Of a DNA stretch of 64,000 bases, positions 49,467-62,588 are shown one piece after another; the stretch's first letter is position 1; the number at the start of each line of letters is the position of its first letter. The position numbers were made by a program, and so were the translations under genes. Under the pieces are notes generated by a model. It worked only from the letters and a program-made list of their open reading frames with translations, did not search any database and was not told the origin of the DNA. This DNA is from Pomacea canaliculata (lineage: Eukaryota; Mollusca; Gastropoda; Architaenioglossa; Ampullariidae), in NCBI RefSeq assembly GCF_003073045.1, contig NC_037603.1, positions 14,576,192 to 14,640,191 of the forward strand, in the 5' to 3' direction.

Positions 49467-50701
49467 CTAAAAAAATGTATGATGTGGCAGAACTTTGCCA
49501 TCATCACCAAAGACATGTTTGACTCCAAAATAGATGCACTTCTGAATGTTTATGACTTGCTTATAGTCTACCATTTCTGATCGTGGGTCCACATTGCTTA
49601 GGAAGATTGGTTTAAACTGTAACAAAAAGTATGTTGTTTTATAATGCTTTTCAACATGTTTCCCCCCTGTGTGGCTTGTGACTACTTAAGGCATGACTCC
49701 TTCAGTAAGAAGCCAACATACAAGTCGAATTGTGCAGGGATTGTGTACCTATATGTATTACCCATCTATATAAAATACATGCCTGGTATCTCATGCCACA
49801 CGTATCAATTTAATTTATTGTGATCGTACAATGCATTAACAGAATGTACTCATCAGTGTTATTTATTGGGAATGGTGCCATGCAGTAGTGGAGTTGATGA
49901 CAGTTCTTTACAGCACAATATATTTTCTCAGACGTTTTGAAAAGCTTGCAGTTACAGTCAAAATTTCTTACAGGTTTTTCTCTAACTTTTTGCTTCTGAC
50001 GTCAATGAAAAAACATTTTAAAACTTATATTTGACATATAAACAGTAACCTGAAGGATTAAGGGTAAGATGTTATTAATAAGACTTTTCGTATTTTTCAC
50101 CAATCTATCGCAGTTAGAAAACTCCTTTGTCCCTGGTTCATACCAATATTTGTGAAATATGTGCCCCTTTACTTGGAATTACCGAGGACGAAGGTACAAA
50201 TGCATATTTAGTCATGATCAGTTTTAAAGAAATTCACAAAAGTTGAACGAACGTGAAAGCTAGACCAAGTCGTTGATGAATTTGGTCTGATACATTTTAC
50301 CCTAAAGGTAATACGGTCTGCTGTGGTTTTAAGATAAAAATCCCTAAAAACGAGCATTATAACCCCTAATGTACTGACTTCCTTGCTCGTTCTTTACACC
50401 CAATGAATGGGAAGACATTTTGTTGTTGAGCGAGGGACAACTCATTAAATTCAGTGAATATATATTGTTTTTGCTCTGTTTTCCCAAAAACAAGTATAAA
50501 ATTTAATTCTACTATACGGTTATCATAAAGGTAGTGATATAGTTAAAATATAAATTGTGTGTGTAATATTTAATATTTTACAGAAAAGTTTAAGAAAAAC
50601 GGCATGATCCCTTGAACAGCAGACGACAGCCTCGGATTGAGACGAACTACGCGTGTAGCCAAGGTGGAAGAACGCTTGCGTTCAGGCGGACTTTGGACCA
50701 T
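49467..50701 (-). CDS. Possible two-exon small protein, divergent to VWA8
   Basis: The exon 49616-49467 has a good acceptor (TTGTTACAG) and an open frame of 49 residues ending HHTFF before a stop. Its composition ([33 protein letters not shown]) looks like real protein. A candidate first exon, 50701-50582, begins at an ATG, encodes 40 residues rich in Arg/Ser ([20 protein letters not shown]) and would splice in phase 0 to give 89 residues. Its donor (TCT|GTAAAA) is weak, so another first exon is possible. I recognise no family. The basic N-terminus could be a mitochondrial targeting sequence. Its start would lie 65 bp from the VWA8 start in the opposite direction, suggesting a bidirectional promoter. 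It may also be a pseudo-exon. Confidence 0.3.
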
Positions 50702-50766
50702 TGTCTAAAGTTTCTGCGATTTTCATAACAGATTACCATGACACGGTGAAGCAGCTAAAATAGTTT
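50702..50766. promoter_or_regulatory. Putative VWA8 5' leader/bidirectional core promoter
   Basis: The interval separates the VWA8 start codon from the start of the possible minus-strand gene. The adjoining 50630-50700 is locally CpG-rich (ACGCGTGTAG, CGCTTGCG). No TATA box or NRF1-type site was recognised. VWA8 transcription must start close upstream of 50767 unless a non-coding exon was missed. Confidence 0.3.
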
Positions 50767-53700
50767 ATGAGGATTTTTGGCTTCATGAGTCTCGAGCGGG
50801 CTAACCGCCGTTTGAGACACCTTCAGGCTGTCATTAAGCCTGCATGGAGAGAATCGACTGCAGATTTACAAGTCAGATGGTGCTCCTCTGAGTCAGGTAA
50901 GAAATTGGTTTTTTACTTCCACGAATAACCAGCAAGTATCAAGCTTAAATACATTAATTAATATTGCAGTCTTGGCTTTTCATATCAGTCATGTTTTCAC
51001 GATCTTGTTGATTTGTTGCTAATTTGAATAGCGCGCACAATTTAAAGTTCATAAATCACACATTTAGCAAATTTATGATCTTTTCTTTCAGGTTCAAAGA
51101 GAGTCAGCATAGGTGATGTTTCAATTCAAGTGAAAGATCCTAAAGCACCAGAACTTGTTCCTAGGAAATATTGTAGGTATCTTAAGTCTGTGGGAAAGTA
51201 CATTTTTAATTGTCTGGTTACTCTTGGTTACTCCCTCTTAAAACTGATATATACTGTTTATATACACATGGACACACACATAAAACGATAAATGTGTCCA
51301 CAGTGATCAGTGGCCACACCCATATGCTTGTCAAGCAAAGAGATCAAAAGTATTGTGGCTGGTATAAAGCAGCCCCGAAAATCTGATGGTGAATAATAGA
51401 TTGCATACGATCAGGAAAGATTAAGTTTGGAAGTTTTGTGAGTAGTTTTAGCATTTTGTTCTCAGTATCGACCACTTAAGCAAGCTATGTGCATTAATTA
51501 TCAAATTTACATTGCAGAAAAAGTTGTATTGACTGAATCCATATAAATTATAACATTAATCCATGTGCCAAAGTTGGCAGCATATTTCAATAGGGCAATA
51601 AATGATGTTGCAAAGCATACTTAGCACATTTAAGGAGATCCAGAGGTATGTCGACCAAAAAATGTTTTACAGATGCTTTCTGGTGTGCATCAAGACACAC
51701 ATTATCATTGCAACATTGTATTTTGTTTTGTTGTCTTATCCATTTCAGACAAGAAGGAACTTCCACAAACTGTTCTTCGACATTTGAGATGGATTATGCA
51801 AAAGGTAAATCATTTTTATGCTGATCAAAATAAACACAAAAATTTCTTCTAAACAAAAAAAGTGATTGTATTTTTTTTAACTTAGTAAATGTAAACAAAA
51901 GTTGTTTTTTTTTTGAAGGATGCCTTGGGACAGGATATTTTTCTAATAGGACCACCAGGACCATTTCGTCGGCAAATTGCTTTGATGTATTTGGTATGTG
52001 TGTATTTTTGAGGTTATTTTTCTTTTCTGTGTTTTATAACTGCTTTATTTTTATAATATTCTTTCTTACATATTATTATGGCAGGCAATGTAATAATATT
52101 TGTGATAAGATATGATTTTATTTATCTTTAGGGCAATAAGTAACAGCTCTATAGCAAAGCAAGGGTTAGAACCCTATGACAACAATATCACAACATGTTC
52201 ATACCTACTCCACCAGAGCGACCTGCATACAATCATGATTGAGACTCACATGCGATCTACACTCATTTACAAACAGTAATTGTGTGTTGATTAAAGACAA
52301 CACAGAGGCAGTTATTTTATTTGCTGAATGCAGCACTGTCTTGTTGTAATCTTGTGCACTTTATAAAACAGATGTAAGCTAAAAATAAAAGCCTCCAAAA
52401 AGTCTATGATATTTCTTTTCTGTTAATCATTTATCAAGTATTTACAGTGAAGATAATGTTTTGAAAATGGTGATCTTTTGGTGTATATATTGGAGTAGGG
52501 TATGTGACAAATGATAAAGATCTTCAAATCTTAAGGATTTTTACATTTATATTCAAAATTTTGCAAACCTTGGTTATGTTTAACAGTTTTTGTTTAAGAT
52601 AATAAAGACTTATTTTTTCTTGTCAAAGATTTTTTTTTTTAACAGGAACTCACCAAACGTGAACATGAGTATGTGTCATTGTCAAGAGATACAACAGAGT
52701 CTGACCTCAAACAGAGGCGTGAAATACACGTAGGCACAGCATACTATGCAGATCAATGTGCAGTCAGGGCTGCACTGGAGGGTCGTGTTCTGCTGCTGGA
52801 AGGGGTGGAAAAGGCAGAGCGGAATGTCCTTCCAGTTCTTAACAACCTTCTAGAGAACCGGGAGATGCAGTTGGATGATGGGAGGTTTCTTGTTGCTGCT
52901 GAACGCTATGACAAGCTTTTGGAAGAGCATTCTAAGGAAGAGTTAGATGCCCTTAAACTTGTTCGGGTCAGTGAATTCTTCAGAGTTATAGCCCTTGGGT
53001 TACCAGTTCCACATTACCAAGGCAATCCATTGGACCCACCTCTTCGGTCTAGGTTTCAGGCAAGGGATGTCTATCCATTGCCATTTAAGGTAAGGTTTTG
53101 TCTGAGTTATTTTGTTACTGTTTGACCAATGTTTGTTACTTTTGATCCAACAAGCATTTATTTCTTTAGTGTAAGCAATTTAATGAGTTTAACCCATATT
53201 AGAGTCAGACACCCTTATGACATTGTGGTAAACACACTTGCTGGGATTGAGTTCAAAAGAAGTTGCATTATAAACAAGTATGATTTACTTTTCAGGAAAT
53301 ATATGCTTCATTACAACAACAAGCATCTCACCTGCCATCTGACAGGTAACAATGACCAGACTCGAAGTAGTGTTTTGGTTGTGATTTTTTATTTTCTTCA
53401 GCTTTTTGATACTAAGTCTAGAATCTCTGATTATGTGTTACCTTATAGCTCATGGACACTTTGTGAAAATAATGCTGCACATCTAGCTGTAGGCTGTTGA
53501 TGTCTTTGTTACAGTGGTGCCCAACTTTTTCTTGCTCAATGGCCGCACTGGACATGATATAAAATCTTGCAGGCCAGAATATGGTGGTTTTGCCAGAATC
53601 GTGACGTTAAAAATGAAATTATGTTGTGTCTGGTTAAAATGAGTGGGCTGCATGAGGCATCTTTGTGGGGTGTAGGTTGGGCACCCCTCTTTATTATAAC

Positions 53701-56700
53701 ACTTTCAGGTCATCTGCAGCTGCTAATGTGACCACTGCCCAGCAAAGTAACTTAAGGCAAACTTTCTGCTTCAGAGGCTCAGTTCTGAAATGGACTGCTG
53801 GCTAAGGTGATGATAGTTTTCAACATTCTTTCTAAGCTGCTCTCTGCTGACTTCTTCATGCTGCACTTCTTCCCTCCCCCACACTCCTAATGTCTTTTAT
53901 GTCCACCAGGAGGATTATTGTGCTATGGGTAGCTGGCCATGTTGTTGTGCAGCAGGAATTTGCCTACCTGTAGGTTGGATACATACCCCTCCCCTTCAAC
54001 CTGCCTCATTGTGGCCTCTTCTGTCCCCACTGGAACAAAGCAAATTTGCATGCCTTTTGGTATGACTAACCAATCAAACTTCAGTTGCATCTAAGCCATC
54101 TTCTGCCACATATGTTTCATCACGTTAATATTTTCATGATATATTTCAGGCTGTGATTCAAATGGATCAATTGACTTCAGCAGTTTACATTCACAGGAAT
54201 ATTAGAACTATGATTTTATATATATATATTTAAATTCATGTATTAAAATTAAAACAGTTATAGTTTTTAAAGCCAGTGTTTTTGTAAAGTTTGCTGATCA
54301 AAAGAACTGCTTTGCTTTGCAGAATATCACAAATCCTTTCTTTTGCAACCACCTTACAACAGAGAGAGTCAGAATCAATTGGTCTGCCTGACTTTCCCAT
54401 GGACAACTTACCTTACATAGTCAAATTACTGGTTAGTATGACATTTCATTGATATGCATATTTGTTGCAGATTTTTGTGTTTCCTAGTTGTGTAGATGAA
54501 ATAGTCTGTGAAATAGTTCTTTTTTTTCAGATTCGATGCACACCATTTAGTGAACTCAGGTTGTGAAGCATGTTTTAAAGTTGTATGGATAGCACAAGCC
54601 ATTGACTGTTTCCAGTGGAGGGGAAATGGTCAACAGCAGTTGGGAAAAATTATAAGAAATATAATATATAAATATAATAAATAATAAACAGAAGACACTT
54701 TAAGAGCATGGGAGTTTAATTGATATTCTTAATGTCTTTTGCAGGATACAATCCCAGAGCTTTCATCATATAACTTGCTGCAACGACTGTATCCTTTCAA
54801 TCTTATGCTGGGGAAGGAGGGCAAAACTGCAGTCTTGGACGCGTTGGCTGTAATATTCTATTGCTCCTTGCACAGCACATCATTGTCTTCTGTATTACAT
54901 TATGCCAGCCATATTTCCCTGATGACTGTCTTGAGAAATATTTTATAAGCATAAATATAATGAAATTGCCATGAAAATTTGCTGGGAAAAAAGTAAATTT
55001 GTGATTATGAACAAAAAATATTATCAGTTCAGTTGTTTCTAAGTCAGGAATTTACACATCATATTTTCCAAGATTTTTAGATTTAGAAAAGCTTCTCAAT
55101 ATGAAACTCTATTGATAAATTTTTACTGAACCTAACTGAATTAAAAACTGTTAATTATATGTTGCAGAAATTTGAGCTGGTAGACACAGGACAGACAAAA
55201 GGTGGAGTTGGCAGCATCCGAAAAGACTCAAAGAATGCACAAGCTGAAATCAGTGTTGGGAACAAAAAATATGACCTTACAGTAAGTTTAAAAAAGACAA
55301 GCATTTTGTTGGTTCAAAGTTGTGTAAAATTTCATTTATTTTGCTACTGTCATTCTGCGGTTGTGCTTTCTCTATGCTTTTCTTTTCTTAAAAAGCCTTT
55401 AGGCTTACTGCAGTGCATTATGTCATTTTCTCAGGTATCTGCTGGACACTTGACATCTGCTCCACTGGGACGAGATGGAACATTTGTACCTACAGGATAC
55501 CACGATGCGTTTCTGTCAGAGATGCTGCAGTCTCACCTGGTCAAAGATTTCTGCATCATTGGACCAAGGGTAAAGACATTTGTCCGATGGTCATAAATGG
55601 TTCTTTGAAACCATTAATATTTCAAATCATAAAACCCTTTTTAAACTGCAGTGTAGAGAGTGTATCACATGGGGGTGAGGGTGGCCAAGTCTGAAGATAC
55701 ACTTGGTACCCGTAACCAGTTTATTAATCTGGCTATGGTAATGCTAAAGATGTTGACCATCCCTCACTCTAGTGATTTATGTAAATGGCTATAGAGCTGC
55801 ATAAAACCTTATGTAACCCTGCATTGGAAAGCTAAATTATCAAATCTAAAGAAACATATATTTTATTTTGACTCCATTTTTTCACTCAGGGCTGTGGTAA
55901 GACAGTAGTTGTGAAGCAGTTTGCAGACATGTTGGGCTACCACATTGAACCCATAATGCTGTACCAGGTTAGTTGTTTGTCTGCTCTTGAGATGACTGAA
56001 AACATGTTTTTCTTTCTTTGGGTAAGCCCATGTCAGACTTTAAAACTAGTTTATCTGTATGTTGTATTATTATCTGTATACATTTTATTCCCTCCCCTAT
56101 TTATTCTTTGTGCTTTATCTTTCATTACCTTCAGTGAAGACTATTTTATTAAAACTATACTTTTGGAATGATTTGCCTTCTGTTTTGCACTCTGGACATT
56201 ATGTATGTCAGATAGCTCATACATTCTCTCATATTTCTTCAGGATATGACTTCAAGAGACCTACTTCAGCAAAGAACCACCCTGCCAAATGGTGATACTG
56301 TGTGGCGGCCAGCACCCCTCATGACAGCAGCAGTAGAAGGTAGTTTGGCTGTTTTGGATGGTGTACACAGGATCAATCAAGGTTCCTTCTCAGTCCTTCA
56401 TAGGTAGAAACTGTTTATTGCATGATAAAAATATGTGTAATAGGATTAAAAAAAATATAAAGTTTTGTCTTTCTTTCAGTGTGAAAATAGTTGTTGAAAA
56501 ACTTCTTTTGTGATGTACTAATTAATAATATAAACTGCATTTATTTTTTGCATAAATTGATAAAATTTTCAAATTTATCTGTTTTGAAGAGTGCATTTAT
56601 ATGGAAGCTTTGCATACTTGTAAAGGATTCTGAACATTATTGTTACTACCAGAACTTTAAAGAGGAAGCAAAATGCATATTTCAGTAATAAATGTTGTCA

Positions 56701-59700
56701 GGCTGGTGAATGAGCGAGAGGTGCAGTTGTTTGATGGGACACGCCTTCTGAGTGAAGAACGTTTTGAGGCTGTCAAAGAAGAGACTGGTTTGACCAATGA
56801 CCAACTAGCTGAGAGGTGAGGCTTCTATCATCAGTATCTCCAGATAGTGCTAGATTATTCTTCAGAAGGAAAAGCTTGTTTTTTTGAGGAAGTAGCAGGA
56901 ATTGTGTTAACATCAAAAACAAAGTATATTTTTACCATAAAAGTTTTTACCTATTATTATTATTAAAAAGTTTGACTTGGATAAAGGTTTTTATTTTATA
57001 GTTGATATTTTATATGGCCACATCTACTTCTCTTTATTTTATAATTGATTAAGTCACATCTTCTCTTTACTTTGTAGTTGATATTTGGTATAGCCACACC
57101 TACTTCTTTTTATTTCCCTTTGTCTCTCTGTTCTTTCTTCTTCTTGTCAAGTATGCATACATCTGCCTTCACATTAATGAATGTCACTTGCCTGGTTATC
57201 CACTTTTGCCTGCTTCCCTAACCACCCATTTTCATGCACGTGCAAAGGAAAATTTGAAAAATGTAATGTAGATTACTAGGCTATAAAAAGCAGTTTAAGT
57301 GAAATATTTTAATGTTTGCACATCACAGAAACATTTTTCCCATCCATCCTTCCTTCCGAATTGTGGCGCTTGCTGAACCACCTGTTGTAGGCAGTAGTAA
57401 GCAGCAGTGGTTATCACCCGAGATGTTGACTATGTTTCTTTATCACCACATGCGCCCCCTTTCACGCGATGAAGAGTACAATGTCATTGTCAATCTGGTA
57501 AGTTGAGAAAACTTGCATTTTATTCAAGTTCATGATAATCACAAGTAATCTTTGTACCTCCATCCTTAGCCTTTTTTTCTTTACAGAAGTCTTTTATTTT
57601 ACATTGATTTTTTTTTTCTTGGATGTACATACGCAAATATAATCAAAACTCATTACAGTCACAAATCAAATCAAATTCAGTTTGAGATGTATTCAGCTAT
57701 CAGTGATGATTTTTTTTGGTTAAAATCAGTTGCTGATAAATTTTAATATCATAAACGTTTCTGCATTTGAAAGACAAACTGTCTAACATTTTTTGGTACA
57801 TAAAGGTTGATAGACCACATTAACAATTATCTCCAGGTGCCTGGCATGCCAGATATGAGTAAAGTGTTTGACTTTGTCCACAAACTTCGAGACTCACATG
57901 ATGGGACAGTAAGTCAGGATTACATAAAAGATGTGTAGAATGAAGATGTGTTAGAATTAAAAAAAATAATTTTGGACCAGCTGTAAATTAGACACTAATT
58001 TCCAAATTCTGAAAACGTTTCTTCTACCATAACTCATTAAAGCTTTCAGCCTTTTCTTTTCAAATGTATGTCTCTTCATAAAATATTTTATTATTTGAAT
58101 GTGTTTGGCTTATTGAAACCATTCTTTTGTTACACAGTATTATGAAATTGTCTTTACATTTGCATCTTTGTGTTCAAATGTGGAAAAAATTGACAAAAAT
58201 TTATGTTGTAGCTCAATTCCTTAGCTTCATCAATGTCTACAAGACAACTTCTGCGAATTGCACGACGTATGTCTAAATACCCAAGTGAAGACCTATATGG
58301 CATGATACACAAGGCTTGTTTGGCCAGGTGAGAACCTTGAAACTTTGTGTGTGTGTTGATATACAGAGGTGCATAACTTGCCTTTGAAATTTGTTTGTTT
58401 TTCTGTGTAACATCAGTCAAGGGGTAGTACTTTGGGGCTGCAGTTATATATTGGATGTAGAACTGGGGCTGTTAGTTATCTTTCAATTCATGAGGTCTGT
58501 TGATGTTCACCCATCAAGTATCTTGCTTTGTCTATTGCTCTCTGAAATGCGTAAGTGTTCCAAGCTTTTACGTTTTAGTTTTTTAACTAAAGTAGATGCT
58601 AAGAACATTTAGCAGTTTCTTGCTAATGGTTTAAAGTGGAGTGGGATTTTTAAAATAGCTTTACCTTAGGTCCCTAGCTATAGTCTTGTTCTAGTTAGTT
58701 CTATTTGATGGGATTTGTATTTTGAAGTAAAATTTTGTCTTGTGTTGATTTAGATGATGCCAATATGTGCAGTTATCTTATAACATCATATTTGCTTTAT
58801 GTTGAACTTACAATTTTTCATTAAGAAATTAATCCTATCAGGTATTAGATTCAGCAGACTTTATTACTACTTTCAATAATATTTCAATTTAGATTTCTTC
58901 CACGACTTGCTCACTCAGCACTGGAGCAAACACTGACTGAGATAGGGATAGTGGCTGCTAAGGTGGAGTCTACTTTGGAGGATTTCGAGAGGGCAGTTAC
59001 ATGTAAGTCATACATTCACTCATTTTCACACTAAAATTTTTGCACAGATTATTGCACATAACTCACAAATGTCTGTCTATTATTAGGTTCCAAGCATACA
59101 GATGTTGTTGCATGAAATTTTAATATTTTTCATTCTTCAATGATTTCTATTCGCTTTTTGAAAGGGAAAAGTTTTATTGTAAATTTTGGCAGGTGAAGTA
59201 AAGGATGGAATTTTAAGAGTAGGGAATACCTCTATCCCCGTCTACAATCCAGACAACAGAACAAAAGTTCCCAACATCCTTTTTTATGAAAATCCTCAGG
59301 TAGGATATTTTTGACTATTGTTTTTCCTTAGACATCACAGCACCATAGAGTATGTGACTTAAGTCTATTACAAATGCCATGTTGACCTGCCCTTACTTAC
59401 AAAAAAGTTTGTTTTGCAAAAAGAATGGATGTTTTTCATCTTTCTTCTATTTTACGCAGCACCTTAGTGTGATGGAAGATATGATGAAAGATTTTACTCT
59501 TGGAGAGCATCTGTTGCTGGTTGGGAATCAAGGTGTTGGCAAGAACAAGATTGTTGACAGGTTTTTGCAGCTGCTAAACAGACCACGAGAATACATACAA
59601 CTTCACAGGTATTTAATATTTACATGAATTATTCCTTTACTGTAATATTTCTTTCAGTATGCTTCACTTTGGTCATTTAAGACATATTCTAAATTACTTC

Positions 59701-62588
59701 TTTAAAAGTCGTGAAGAAAAAAAAAAAAAGCTTATTTAATTTATATGGCTATTTTGCTTTACTGTAAAATTAATCCCTTCTCCCCCAAAAAGAAAAGAAA
59801 ACAAACAAAAATGCATGCATGATTTTATTCAGACCAAGTGAATATACAGGTTTAGTCTAAGTATTGGACCCACTCATTAGTTTACTCATAAATATGATCT
59901 TTATGCACCTATACCCCACTCCATCTGTAATCAAACTATTGAAAATAGTTTAAAAATGAGTTGTTGAAGTAATTTCATGCTTTTTATCTGACAGAGACAC
60001 CACTGTTCAGACCCTAACACTGCAGCCTACTGTCAAAGAAGGCATTATCATATATGAAGATTCTCCACTGGTCAGTAGGATTTTAGTCTCTTCCTGACAC
60101 CTATATTTCTTGTTGCAGTTTGATAGCATGATTTGTTTATGAAAAATAATTCTTTCTGCATGGATATAATTTTCAACTTATACCATTTATTTGCCATTAA
60201 TTTTGTGGACTTGGAGGTGAGGTAAAAATTTGCCTCTTTTGGAATTAAAAAAAAAATTTGAATAGACTTGATAAGTTAGGTAAACTGCAAGTTGAATATT
60301 AATTTCTTTATTTAATGTGATGATTTCAAAGAGTCAAAAAGGAAAACAAAATAAGCAGCAACAATAGCAAATTGTTGTCATCATTGAATATTTAAGAAAC
60401 AAGTTTTGGAATCATATTTTTAAAAGTCTGCAGCAATTTATATATAAAAAAAAAAGGTATTTATAAAATATAATTAATTTTCTCCATGCACATATTCTTT
60501 TCAGGTAAAAGCAGTAAAGTCTGGCAATGTTCTAGTGATTGATGAAGCAGACAAAGCCCCCACTCATGTTACTTGCATACTGAAAACTCTTGTGGAGTCT
60601 GGAGAAATGCATTTGTCTGATGGGCGCCGTATTGTTTCATGTAATGGTTATTTCTGTAAAATTATATTTTGGAACAACATTTACAATTTATCTGTGTATT
60701 TTAAATCACAAGTCTTTCTTTGGAGAAGCTAATACATATTTTAGGGCCACTTGTGATGCTTTGGCATAAATGATGAGAATGAAAGTAAATCCTGCAAATG
60801 TATGCAGCTTTTAGTACATTGATTTTTTTTCTCCAGTTCTCTTTCTCCCCTTAATTTGGATCAAAAGAGTGCTAGAAAAAGTGCATGAAAGTGTATTATT
60901 AAACTTTAAATGTCATCAGTAATTATTTCTATTTAATTTATAATTTATCATTTACTGCATGTCAATAACGCAGTCATTTTTTTAATTTTCTTGCAGCAAC
61001 ATCTGGCATCAAGCCAAGTGACACTGTAATTGTTTCTCATCCAGACTTTCGCATGATTGTCTTAGCAAATCGACCAGGTTTTCCTTTCTTGGGCAATGAT
61101 TTTTTTGGTGCAATGGGTAAGTTGCCATTTGCAAAGCAATTTGATATGCACTAATTTGGTTATTCAAAAACATTTCTTTTTTGAACTGTTACTTTGTTTT
61201 AGGCCATACCATCATTTGCCATGAAAGTATTTTGAGGATGTTCTAGTTCTAGATGGTATATTAAAGTAAACCTTGATTTAATTATATATTCAATTCTCTG
61301 GAGACTTAGAGATTTTTAGGCTGTGAATGATACATTATCAGAAGGTAGCACTGCAGACAAAAAATATGATGAGAGTTTATCTGTAATGAATCAAATATTT
61401 ACGTTGTGTTTTAACCAGGTGACATTTTTAGCTGTCACGCAATTGACAATCCAGATGTGGAATCTGAGATGGCCATGCTGCGACAATATGGACCTCATGT
61501 TCCAGAGGCTACATTGCATAAACTTGTCCTTGCCTTTGGTGAGTTGAGAAATATGGCTGATCAGGGATTGATCAGCTATCCATACTCCACTCGTGAAGTT
61601 GTCAACATCGTCCGTCATCTTGAGGTAAATAACATGAGGTATTGTTGTCAAGGGGCATGATAAGAAAATATTAATGCAGTATTAAAATTGTCCATGACAG
61701 GAGCTGATTTCAAAAGGTTTACTTTTGGAATTTTAAAAGGTAATTGTGACTGGGCATTAGCAGTTACAATTTTGATGTAATCACAGCTTGAAGTCAACAT
61801 TTAAAGTAAAGGGAGGTAGCTATGACATGAAGGCGAGAGGATGGTTTATTTTTGGTGCTAGGAATTATCTAGTCTTGACCTTAAAACAGGGACCACATCT
61901 ACAGAAGAAGTATCTGGAGAAAAGATATGGAAGAGGAAATATGTATAGATAGTAAAGGCACATTAATGATAGCAGTATACTTTTTGGATGGCTCCAGGTC
62001 AGTATCTATGTACTTCTACAGATATTTGCCTCTTTGAGTGCTAAGAAACAGGATGAAAACTGTCGGTGTTCGTGTTTATCCAGTTGGCTTCAACTTGTTG
62101 GAATTCTTTCCCTCTTGTAAAATACCACCAGCAGAGTCATCTAAACATGTCCTTAAAACTCATTTGCTCAAGAATCTAAATGATTTTGGCCACAATTCTT
62201 AGTCTGGCTATTGTTCTATATCCTTTCTTTTTCTTTCTTTTTTTTTTCTTTTTAATAACTCTGTTCATCTGTTGTGCAGTTTCTACTATTTATGTTGTTC
62301 ATGTAACTGATTAGTGCTCAGGTGTTGCAGTAGAGTGCTATAAAAATGTATATTTTTTGTTACTATTATATTAAAAAGGATGGTAAGTTTCATTATTGCC
62401 ACCACAATCAGTTTTGTTTCTGTTACATGTGAACAGAAATATCCCAGTGAGGGCCTCACAACAGTGGTTAAGAATGTGTTTGACTTTGACCAGTATAACA
62501 AGGAACTAAAGGAGACTTTGATTGAAACAATGCAGAAACATGGCATTCCTCTTGGTGCCTCCCAAGCTTCTATAGCTCTTGCCAAAGA
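50767..62588 (+). CDS. VWA8: VWA8, mitochondrial AAA+ ATPase (N-terminal part; continues beyond window)
   Basis: VWA8 is a mitochondrial matrix-side AAA+ ATPase with a C-terminal von Willebrand A domain, not in this window. The 24 exons are: 50767-50896, 51092-51172, 51749-51804, 51919-51993, 52646-53089, 53296-53345, 54323-54431, 54745-54849, 55168-55281, 55435-55569, 55890-55967, 56243-56403, 56702-56815, 57329-57497, 57837-57908, 58212-58327, 58893-59002, 59193-59299, 59460-59608, 59995-60070, 60505-60640, 60997-61116, 61419-61624, 62437-62588. They join in phase for 1,021 codons with no stop. The first 40 residues are Arg-rich and amphipathic, fitting a presequence. Module 1 has a degenerate P-loop (GPPGPFRR, residue ~98). 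Module 2 has GPRGCGKT (~431-438). Module 3 has GNQGVGKN (~764-771) and Walker B VLVIDEAD (~826-833). Long near-identical blocks to human VWA8 (FPFLGNDFFG, YPYSTREVVNIV, ERNVLPVLNNLLENREMQL) make the identity secure. Confidence 0.96.
53512..53688 (+). mobile_element. hAT-type MITE, copy 3 (VWA8 intron 6)
   Basis: A 177-bp element starts CAGTGGTGCCCAAC and ends GGTTGGGCACCCCT, a clear terminal inverted repeat. It is flanked by CTTTGTTA (53504-53511) and CTTTATTA (53689-53696), an 8-bp duplication with one mismatch. It is the best-preserved of the three copies. Confidence 0.8.
62060..62360 (+). mobile_element. LINE ORF2 C-terminal and 3' end remnant
   Basis: The translation near 62100-62180 includes WNSLP- and THLL-type motifs (NSLPSCKIPPAESS, VLKTHLLKN) that end the ORF2 of CR1-like LINEs. 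Downstream, AGTAGAGTGCTATAAAAATG resembles their 3' terminus (GCGCTATAAAAAT). The copy is frameshifted and 5'-truncated, and lies in the VWA8 intron 61625-62436. Confidence 0.55.
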
